Of a stretch of 5,217 bases of DNA, positions 1 through 5,217 are shown piece by piece. Position numbers and translations under genes: made by a program. The stretch is from Flavobacteriaceae bacterium. GTDB lineage: Bacteria > Bacteroidota > Bacteroidia > Flavobacteriales > Flavobacteriaceae. Each line of letters opens with the position of its first letter. Within the stretch, counting starts at the first letter, position 1. The notes under the pieces are model-generated. The model was not told the origin of the DNA. It saw nothing but the letters and a program-made list of their open reading frames with translations, and did not search any database. The stretch is taken from positions 1 to 5,217 of the forward strand of contig JABDLH010000254.1 of the NCBI GenBank assembly GCA_013003145.1. Reading direction: 5' to 3'.

Positions 1-1172
1 CCCTTATCGGGTTCCTGCCAGTGCTTTCCAACGATCCACACGATCCCCTTGGTAATGGTCCACAGTTCCTCCCCGTTCTCAATATCGGTTTGGAAACGTA
101 CCAGCTGGGCGTGGATCACATCCATCAGGATACCGTAAATATCATTTTGTCGTTGTGCATAGGCGGCATTCCCAATCCTTACAGGTTTGGATCCTTTATA
201 GCCACTGAGATGATCCAGGGTTTCTTCAGTAAGTATCTTCTCCTTGTTTATCCCATACATGATCTGCAGCTTCTCGTCTTTGTCCGGGATCAGGTCTATA
301 ATAAATTTGAGGTAACGCCTGGCAATATTCTTATGACCAAGGTCCGATACTACTTTTACCACCATAGAGGCATCCCTGATCCAGCAAAACCGGTAATCCC
401 AGTTGCGCACTTCTCCTATAGTCTCCGGCAAAGAGGTGGTGGCTGCTGCGAGTACAGCCCCTGAACGATCGTAGCTCAGCATTTTCAGGGTTATCGCACT
501 ACGGTTGATCTGCTGTGTATATTGTGTGTATCGGGAAGTACGACTACTCCAGTTTAACCAATACACCTTGGTCCTCTCCATATCCAGGTAGGCCGAATTT
601 ACCGTGGATCTGAAGATCTTCTCGTTGTAGGCCATCGAGAAATAGCCGTCTTCGGTCAGTTCTATTTCCCGGCCCTCAACCACAGCATTTTTATTAAAGT
701 TGGTATAGAGGAAGACGGTGTCGAATTTTTCCCCGTAGGTAAGGCTGGCTACAAAATTTCGTTTTACATAGGTTTCGGTCTCCCCGGCAGCATATTCGAG
801 CTTAGGTTCGTACTTCACCCTGAACTTTGGCTTTCCGGATGTGGGGATAAAATAACGCACTATTTCCGGTGGTGCGTGGTAGCCACCACCCTCTTTGTGG
901 TAACGGGGCATAAAATCATGTACCTCGAAACTGTCTTCCCCGTTAGAAAATGTAGTGACCAGTACGGCGGTGCGCTTTAAATATTTCTGGCTGATAGAAT
1001 AATCATCCGTTACCAGGATTTCAAAACTGCCACCGATCTCTTCGTCCAGCAATTTTGCAAAGACGGAAGAAGAATCAAATTCGGGCAGACAGCACCAATC
1101 TATAGAGCCGTACTTAGATACCAGTGCCGCACTCCTGCAATTCCCTATTATTCCATAATCCAGATTGTCCAT
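1..1172 (-). CDS. Glycoside hydrolase family 15 protein (glucoamylase/trehalase-like), 3' end cut by window edge
   Basis: The minus strand reads open from ATG at 1172-1170 to the left edge, giving 390 full codons of a family whose bacterial members are usually about 600 residues. The start MDNLDYGIIGNCRSAALVSK and the following SIDWCCLPEFDSSSVFAKLL (about residues 23-42) match the beta-sandwich N-terminal domain of bacterial GH15 proteins. The (alpha/alpha)6 domain is marked by RNWDYRFCWIRDAS (about 256-269, with the conserved D259 and R266-D267) and by IGNAAYAQRQNDIYG (333-347). The window ends at WQEPDK, just before the family's WE segment with the general acid, so neither catalytic Glu can be checked. 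No signal peptide is seen, so it is probably cytoplasmic. Family members cleave terminal alpha-glucosidic bonds; some (mycobacterial and archaeal) are trehalases. Divergence from a trehalose-synthesis gene suggests trehalose or glucan turnover, but the substrate is inferred. No clear Shine-Dalgarno precedes the start. Confidence 0.93.
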   Translation of the reverse strand, partial: MDNLDYGIIGNCRSAALVSKYGSIDWCCLPEFDSSSVFAKLLDEEIGGSFEILVTDDYSISQKYLKRTAVLVTTFSNGEDSFEVHDFMPRYHKEGGGYHAPPEIVRYFIPTSGKPKFRVKYEPKLEYAAGETETYVKRNFVASLTYGEKFDTVFLYTNFNKNAVVEGREIELTEDGYFSMAYNEKIFRSTVNSAYLDMERTKVYWLNWSSRTSRYTQYTQQINRSAITLKMLSYDRSGAVLAAATTSLPETIGEVRNWDYRFCWIRDASMVVKVVSDLGHKNIARRYLKFIIDLIPDKDEKLQIMYGINKEKILTEETLDHLSGYKGSKPVRIGNAAYAQRQNDIYGILMDVIHAQLVRFQTDIENGEELWTITKGIVWIVGKHWQEPDK

Positions 1173-1193
1173 ATCGTTTTAAAATTATCTTTA
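1165..1193 (+). promoter_or_regulatory. Candidate Bacteroidota-type promoter for the trehalose gene
   Basis: TATCTTTA at 1186-1193 matches the Bacteroidota -7 consensus TANNTTTG at all but the last base. A TTG at 1165-1167 lies 18 bases upstream, within the range expected for the -33 element. Transcription would begin near 1198-1201, leaving a leader of roughly 78 bases before the ATG at 1278. The -33 part would lie inside the first codons of the divergent GH15 gene. The call rests on short AT-rich matches only. Confidence 0.35.
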
Positions 1194-1277
1194 TCGGTGA
1201 CATTAATTGTTATTACTTCTGATTTTACCGAAATTTAGAGAAATTTCAAAAGGAATCATCGGAAAATAAAGGGCTTT
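1173..1277. promoter_or_regulatory. Divergent intergenic promoter region between the GH15 and trehalose genes
   Basis: These 105 bases separate two gene starts facing away from each other, so they must hold control signals for both unless one gene has a distant promoter. The stretch is markedly AT-rich compared with the flanking genes. On the minus strand, TAATTTTA (1187-1180) and TAAATTTC (1237-1230) each match TANNTTTG at seven of eight positions, but neither has a convincing TTTG at the right distance, so the GH15 promoter cannot be assigned. On the plus strand an AAAGGG at 1268-1273, four bases before the ATG at 1278, is the only ribosome-binding-like sequence. No small gene is seen. Confidence 0.6.
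1230..1247. repeat. Short inverted repeat GAAATTT-AGAG-AAATTTC, possible operator or leader hairpin
   Basis: Two 7-base arms, GAAATTT (1230-1236) and AAATTTC (1241-1247), form a perfect inverted repeat around AGAG. Because AAATTT is self-complementary, the element is also a direct repeat with a 10-base period, about one helical turn, as expected for a dimeric regulator site. A second pair of arms encloses it: TTTTACCGA (1223-1231) and TCGGAAAA (1259-1266), complementary apart from one bulged A. Such AT-rich symmetry can arise by chance, so function is uncertain. Confidence 0.4.
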
Positions 1278-3482
1278 ATGGGTAAAACTATCATAATATC
1301 AAACAGACTCCCTGTACAGTTAGAAATCAGCAACGGTTCTATCAATGCCATTCCAAGTGTGGGAGGATTGGCTACGGGTATGAAATCTGTGCATTCTGAC
1401 GGAGACAGTTTATGGATTGGATGGAGTGGACTCGTCGAGGAAGATATCTCTGATGAGCTGGAACCAAAAATTGATGCTGCACTCGCAGAACACGGTTCCT
1501 CAAAGGTGCAATTGACCAAGGAAGACATTGATGGTTTCTATTACGGTTTCAGCAACCGTACTATTTGGCCACTCTTCCATTACTTTATGGAGTATACGGA
1601 ATTTGAATGGGACAGCTGGGAATCCTACCAGACCGTTAACCAGAAGTTTGCCGACGCAATTATTGAAAAAGCAGATCCGGACGATACCATATGGGTTCAC
1701 GATTACCAATTAATGCTGGTGCCCCAGATGGTCCGGGAGCAATTACCGGATATTTCTATCGGCTTCTTTTTACATATTCCTTTCCCCTCTTACGAGATCT
1801 TCCGGACGCTTCCCTGGAGGAAGGAGATCCTTGAAGGCCTGTTAGGATCCGATCTCATCGGCTTTCACACCTATGATTACGAGCGGCACTTTTTAAGTTC
1901 TGTTAGGCGACTTTTAGGTTTGGAGGTGAGCTTTAACGACATTTATTACGAAGAGCGGATGGTGGAAGTGGATTCTTTCCCCATGGGGATAGATTATAAG
2001 AAATTCAGCGAGACGGCTGCCCAACATTCTCAGCGGAAAGAAGATGAACTTTCCGAATTGCAGAAAAGGCTGAACCTTCATAAGGACCTGAGCCCTGATG
2101 CTAAATTCCTGCTTTCCATAGACCGACTGGATTATACCAAGGGGATAGCGAAAAGGCTGAATGCTTTTGAATATTTCCTGAACAAATACCCACAATATAA
2201 AGAGAAGGTTCGCCTGATTATACTCGCTGTTCCTTCCCGTTCTAATGTCCCCCAGTACCAATTGCTCAAAAAAGAAGTTGACGAACTGGTGGGCCGTATC
2301 AATGGTGAATTTGCCACGGTAAATTGGACCCCAATCTGGTACTTCTATCGTTCTATGCCTTTTGAGAACCTCATCGATCTCTATACTACCTGTGACATCG
2401 CCTGGCTGACCCCGATCAGGGACGGGATGAACCTGGTAGCCAAGGAATATATCGCTACGCGTACAGACCAGAGTGGAGTGCTCATCCTAAGCGAGATGGC
2501 AGGTTCTGCCAATGAAATGAACGAAGCCCTGCTGATTAACCCCAATAACTTTGAGGAGATCGCAGACACCCTTGATCGTGCCATAAATATGCCTTTGGAG
2601 GAGCAGAAGTCAAGGAATGCAGTTTTACAAAAACGATTAGAGCGATACAATGTAGAGAACTGGGCCAAGGACTTTATGGGATCCCTGACCGAACAGGGGC
2701 AGAAAGACCCGTCTTATGTCGCCCGGAGGCTATCCGTAGACCTGATGAACATTATCTTATCAGACTTCCAGTCAGCGGAAAGGCGACTCTTATTCCTCGA
2801 TTATGACGGAACCCTGGCCGGCTTCCACAACGACCCGCAGCAAGCCGGTCCTGACGACGAATTATACGCTCTTCTCGACTCCCTCTATGCCCTAAAGAAC
2901 ACGGATGTTTACCTGGTAAGTGGTCGGGATAAAGAGACCTTTTCCAAGTGGTTCCAGCCCAAAGGATATAACATGATCGTGGAACACGGCGTTTGGATCT
3001 CTAAAGAAGGGGAGGATTTTCGATTGCTGGAAAATGTGAAAAAAGATTGGATGTCAAAGATCCGGCCTGTGCTGGAGTCCTTTGTAGACCGGACCCCCGG
3101 AAGTTTTATCGAAGAAAAGAATTATTCACTGGCCTGGCACTACCGCAAGACCGACCCGGATTTTGGACAGAAAAGGGCAGCGGAACTCAATACGGTGTTA
3201 AGGAGCCTTATTGCCAACGACGACCTCAGCGTTCTGAACGGGAACAAAGTAATGGAAATTAAGAGCAGCAATGTGAATAAAGGAAGGGCAACAATGCGGG
3301 TTTATGCGGAAAAAGAATACGATTTTGTATTCGCGATCGGGGACGACTGGACCGATGAATTCATGTTCCAGGAGTTACCGGACTCTGCAGTCACCGTTAA
3401 GGTAGGCCGGCAAAAAACCCAGGCCAAGTATTTCCTGGACAGTATTAAAAATGTCAGGGGCTTACTGAGCAGGTTTCAATAA
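1278..3482 (+). CDS. otsA-otsB: Bifunctional trehalose-6-phosphate synthase / trehalose-6-phosphate phosphatase (OtsA-OtsB fusion)
   Basis: This 734-residue cytosolic enzyme should convert UDP-glucose plus glucose-6-phosphate to trehalose-6-phosphate and then dephosphorylate it to trehalose. Residues 1-470 are a GT20 synthase close in length to stand-alone OtsA: SNRLPV with R10, GGL (30-31), FSNRTIWPLFHY with W97, HDYQLMLVP with D142, HIPFPS with H166, IDRLDYTKGI with R283 and K288, and RDGMNLVAKE with D382 and E390. These keep the spacing of the known E. coli OtsA substrate-binding residues, with offsets of 12 and then 21. After a linker (about 471-500) comes an OtsB-type HAD phosphatase: LDYDGTL with nucleophile D508 and acid/base D510, SGR (548-550), the motif-III lysine (probably K668), and GDDWTDE (688-694). 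Both halves therefore look active. The ATG at 1278 gives the expected N-terminus and has AAAGGG four bases upstream. It is transcribed away from the GH15 gene and closed by a terminator, suggesting a single-gene transcript. Confidence 0.97.
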   Translation: MGKTIIISNRLPVQLEISNGSINAIPSVGGLATGMKSVHSDGDSLWIGWSGLVEEDISDELEPKIDAALAEHGSSKVQLTKEDIDGFYYGFSNRTIWPLFHYFMEYTEFEWDSWESYQTVNQKFADAIIEKADPDDTIWVHDYQLMLVPQMVREQLPDISIGFFLHIPFPSYEIFRTLPWRKEILEGLLGSDLIGFHTYDYERHFLSSVRRLLGLEVSFNDIYYEERMVEVDSFPMGIDYKKFSETAAQHSQRKEDELSELQKRLNLHKDLSPDAKFLLSIDRLDYTKGIAKRLNAFEYFLNKYPQYKEKVRLIILAVPSRSNVPQYQLLKKEVDELVGRINGEFATVNWTPIWYFYRSMPFENLIDLYTTCDIAWLTPIRDGMNLVAKEYIATRTDQSGVLILSEMAGSANEMNEALLINPNNFEEIADTLDRAINMPLEEQKSRNAVLQKRLERYNVENWAKDFMGSLTEQGQKDPSYVARRLSVDLMNIILSDFQSAERRLLFLDYDGTLAGFHNDPQQAGPDDELYALLDSLYALKNTDVYLVSGRDKETFSKWFQPKGYNMIVEHGVWISKEGEDFRLLENVKKDWMSKIRPVLESFVDRTPGSFIEEKNYSLAWHYRKTDPDFGQKRAAELNTVLRSLIANDDLSVLNGNKVMEIKSSNVNKGRATMRVYAEKEYDFVFAIGDDWTDEFMFQELPDSAVTVKVGRQKTQAKYFLDSIKNVRGLLSRFQ

Positions 3483-3520
3483 AATAGGAAAGGGCCACAA
3501 AAATGGCCCTTTTCCTTATT
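3483..3520 (+). terminator. Rho-independent terminator after the trehalose gene
   Basis: Immediately after the TAA stop, AAAGGGCCA (3489-3497) pairs perfectly with TGGCCCTTT (3504-3512) around the loop CAAAAA. The stem can be extended with single-base bulges by AATAGG (3483-3488) and CCTTATT (3514-3520). The T-rich 3' arm and following TTATT act as the poly-U element. It should end transcription before the peptidase gene. The near-symmetry means it might also work on the other strand, but no minus-strand gene reads into it here. Confidence 0.85.
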
Positions 3521-3536
3521 GAAGTCCAATGTTCCC

Positions 3537-3569
3537 TTTTCATAAAAATGTTATTATTCGTTATCTTTA
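3537..3569 (+). promoter_or_regulatory. Candidate promoter abutting the M28 peptidase start codon
   Basis: TATCTTTA (3562-3569) matches the Bacteroidota -7 consensus TANNTTTG except for the last base and is the same octamer seen before the trehalose gene. A T-rich stretch, TTTT at 3537-3540, lies 21 bases upstream where the -33 element is expected, though it lacks the final G. The octamer ends only four bases before the ATG at 3574, so transcription would begin at or beside the start codon. A promoter is expected here because a terminator lies directly upstream. Confidence 0.4.
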
Positions 3570-3573
3570 ACGA

Positions 3574-4908
3574 ATGAGAAAACTAATACTACCCCTACTC
3601 CTCCTCATCGGGATACAGAGCTATTCCCAGTCAGAGGCAGACATATACAACATCATCAATAATGTATCGGCAGAGCGCATCGGGAAGGATGTCGCTAAAC
3701 TGGCTAATTTTGGTACCCGCCATACCCTGAGCGACACGGTTTCGGACAGCAGGGGAATCGGTGCTGCCCGACGCTGGATCAGAAGTGAATTTGAAAGTAT
3801 CTCTGCCAACTGCCAGGATTGCCTGGAGGTGTTCTACCAGAAAGAGCTTATAGAAAAAGGAACTAATGCCAGGATAGTGAAGGATGTAGAAGTCGTGAAT
3901 GTCGTGGCGGTTAAACGCGGAAAAAAATATCCTAACCGCTATATCATTATGAGCGGTGATATAGACAGCAGGGTGAGCGATCCTACAGACTACAGCTCGG
4001 ACTCCCCGGGAGCTAATGATAATGCCAGTGGTATGGCCGGTACAATCGAGGCTGCGAGGGTTCTATCTAAATACGATTTTGACAGCAGTATCATTTTTGT
4101 CGGTCTCTCCGGTGAAGAACAAGGATTGTTTGGCGGTAAAAGCCTGGCCGCTTATGCCAAGGAAAAAGGATGGGAGATCATCGGGATCCTTAATAATGAT
4201 ATGATCGGTAATATCACCGGGGTAGACGGCGTGGTAAGCAACAGGGACTTCCGGATATTTTCAGAGCCTGTTCCCCCTACCGAAACCGAGGAAGAACGAA
4301 GGGCACGAAGATTTTACGGGGGCGAAGTAGACGGTATCTCCAGGCAACTGGCCCGATACGTACACAAGACCACCCGGCGTTATATGCCGGAGATGAACCC
4401 AATGATGATCTACCGCCTGGATCGGTTCGGACGAGGCGGGCATCACAGGCCTTTTAACGATGCAGGCTTTGCAGGTATCCGTATAATGGAGGCCCATGAG
4501 AATTATACCCAGCAGCACCAGGATATACGTACAGAAAACGGCATCGCCTATGGGGATGTGCTGGAACATGTAAATTTTGATTATGCAGCCAAGCTTACCG
4601 CGGTTAACGCCATCAACCTGGCTTCACTGGCCTGGGCGCCCCCGGCACCGGATACCGTTAAGATTGGGGGAATTGTAGAACCATCGGCCAAACTTGCATG
4701 GAGTGCCGTGGAGGGAGCAGAAGGTTATAAGATCTATTGGAGGGACACCACCTCCCCTACCTGGGACCACAACAGGCCGGTAAGTAATGCGACCTCGCAT
4801 ACCCTGGAGGGTATTGTCATTGATAATTACTTCTTCGGTGTGGCTGCAGTGGGTGCAAATGGGTTTGAAAGTATGGTGGTTTTCCCCAACCAGATTATGA
4901 GGGACTAA
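3574..4908 (+). CDS. Secreted M28-family zinc metallopeptidase with C-terminal fibronectin-III-like domain
   Basis: This 444-residue protein opens with a Sec signal peptide (MRK, hydrophobic residues 4-14, then QSYSQS; cleavage likely after S18) and is probably periplasmic or secreted. The M28 aminopeptidase-like domain spans roughly residues 105-350. It shows SPGANDNASG (144-153) with bridging zinc ligand D149, SGEEQGLFG (179-187) with base E181 and ligand E182, NNDMIGN (207-213) with ligand D209, and a late His, probably H315 in QQHQDIRTENG. The usual HxD motif instead reads GDIDSR (128-133), so the first zinc-binding His is Asp129. Residues about 357-441 (SAKLAWSAVEGAEGYKIYWR and after) resemble a fibronectin type III domain. 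C80 and C83 may form a disulfide. The ATG at 3574 is the first possible start, as an in-frame TAA sits at 3568-3570. No Shine-Dalgarno is seen. Family membership is firm; the peptide substrate is unknown. Confidence 0.92.
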   Translation: MRKLILPLLLLIGIQSYSQSEADIYNIINNVSAERIGKDVAKLANFGTRHTLSDTVSDSRGIGAARRWIRSEFESISANCQDCLEVFYQKELIEKGTNARIVKDVEVVNVVAVKRGKKYPNRYIIMSGDIDSRVSDPTDYSSDSPGANDNASGMAGTIEAARVLSKYDFDSSIIFVGLSGEEQGLFGGKSLAAYAKEKGWEIIGILNNDMIGNITGVDGVVSNRDFRIFSEPVPPTETEEERRARRFYGGEVDGISRQLARYVHKTTRRYMPEMNPMMIYRLDRFGRGGHHRPFNDAGFAGIRIMEAHENYTQQHQDIRTENGIAYGDVLEHVNFDYAAKLTAVNAINLASLAWAPPAPDTVKIGGIVEPSAKLAWSAVEGAEGYKIYWRDTTSPTWDHNRPVSNATSHTLEGIVIDNYFFGVAAVGANGFESMVVFPNQIMRD

Positions 4909-4990
4909 AACAGCTTAAACAGCGTAATTACAGGATGCTACTTCCGTAAAAGGAAACTGCTGAATTCGGTGTTAAGCGCTAAATCAAAAT

Positions 4991-5217
4991 ATGATGGAAA
5001 AGCTAAGCGTAATCTTCTTCCTATGCCTGCTGGCTATTGGCTGCAAGCAAGAACAAAAAAAGACGGTGATGGCCCAGCAGAGAGAATCTTCTGAGCAGCT
5101 TTCTGCATCTACGCGTCACCACGAATGGATCAGCCTGGAAAGGGAAAACGGCTCTGTGCTGAAAGCATTCCTGGTTTACCCTGAACGCGATGATAATGCC
5201 GATGCGGTCATTGTGAT
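4991..5217 (+). CDS. Lipoprotein, probable dienelactone hydrolase family (alpha/beta hydrolase), 3' end cut by window edge
   Basis: An open frame runs from ATG at 4991 to the right edge (75 full codons). The N-terminus MMEKLSVIFFLCLLAIGC is a lipoprotein signal peptide with lipobox AIGC and lipidated C18, followed by a charged, low-complexity linker (KQEQKKTVMAQQRESSEQLS). From about residue 41, TRHHEWISL, then LKAFLVYPE and DAVIVI, resemble the start of dienelactone-hydrolase-family proteins, where the YPE strand and a VIVIHE-type strand begin the alpha/beta-hydrolase fold. The catalytic Cys/Ser, Asp and His lie beyond the window, so activity and substrate cannot be judged. An adjacent ATG at 4994 could equally be the start. 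It lies 82 bases after the peptidase gene with no clear terminator or promoter between, so co-transcription is possible. Confidence 0.75.
   Translation, partial: MMEKLSVIFFLCLLAIGCKQEQKKTVMAQQRESSEQLSASTRHHEWISLERENGSVLKAFLVYPERDDNADAVIV

Noticed and set aside
21..464. Plus-strand open frame of 147 codons
   Set aside because: It lies wholly antisense to the GH15 gene, whose minus-strand frame has clear family motifs; the plus-strand protein shows no recognisable domain and no start signal.
1914..2261. Minus-strand open frame of 115 codons inside the trehalose gene
   Set aside because: It is antisense to the conserved GT20 synthase domain, and its translation has no domain-like pattern or start signal.
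4261..4569. Minus-strand open frame of 102 codons inside the peptidase gene
   Set aside because: It is antisense to the M28 domain, which has well-defined metal-site motifs, and its translation resembles no known family.
4949..4964. Small inverted repeat TTCC-GTAAAA-GGAA between peptidase and lipoprotein genes, considered as a terminator
   Set aside because: The stem has only four base pairs and no following T tract, so it is too weak to call.
4974..4985. AGCGCT palindrome before the lipoprotein gene, considered as an operator
   Set aside because: Only six bases are symmetric and the flanks do not extend the symmetry; this is expected by chance.

Overview
The window looks like chromosomal DNA from a Bacteroidota bacterium, most likely a Flavobacteriaceae member. 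The grounds are the protein style (GH15, fused trehalose synthase/phosphatase, M28 peptidase and lipoprotein sequences all read like flavobacterial homologues), start regions with little or no Shine-Dalgarno sequence, and TANNTTTG-like promoter octamers. Base composition is moderate, by eye in the mid-40s percent GC. No mobile element, RNA gene, CRISPR array or phage gene was seen.

Layout: (1) Bases 1-1172, minus strand, hold the N-terminal two thirds of a GH15-family glycoside hydrolase that runs off the left edge just before its catalytic acids. (2) Bases 1173-1277 are a short AT-rich divergent promoter region with an AAATTT inverted/direct repeat. (3) Bases 1278-3482, plus strand, encode a fused trehalose-6-phosphate synthase and trehalose-6-phosphate phosphatase (OtsA-OtsB), followed at once by a strong hairpin terminator. 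(4) Bases 3574-4908, plus strand, encode a secreted M28-family zinc peptidase with a C-terminal fibronectin-III-like domain. (5) From base 4991 to the right edge is the start of a lipoprotein that looks like a dienelactone-hydrolase-family enzyme.

The left half forms a trehalose/alpha-glucan module. The fusion protein makes trehalose from UDP-glucose and glucose-6-phosphate through trehalose-6-phosphate. The divergent GH15 enzyme is probably the hydrolytic partner, acting on trehalose itself or on another alpha-glucoside. The right half is a separate unit of exported hydrolases, insulated by the terminator.

No clearly new system is visible. The points that merit a second look are the substrate of the GH15 enzyme, an Asp in place of the first zinc-binding His in the M28 peptidase, a promoter octamer placed so close to the peptidase ATG that its mRNA may be leaderless, and a possible leader hairpin in front of the trehalose gene.
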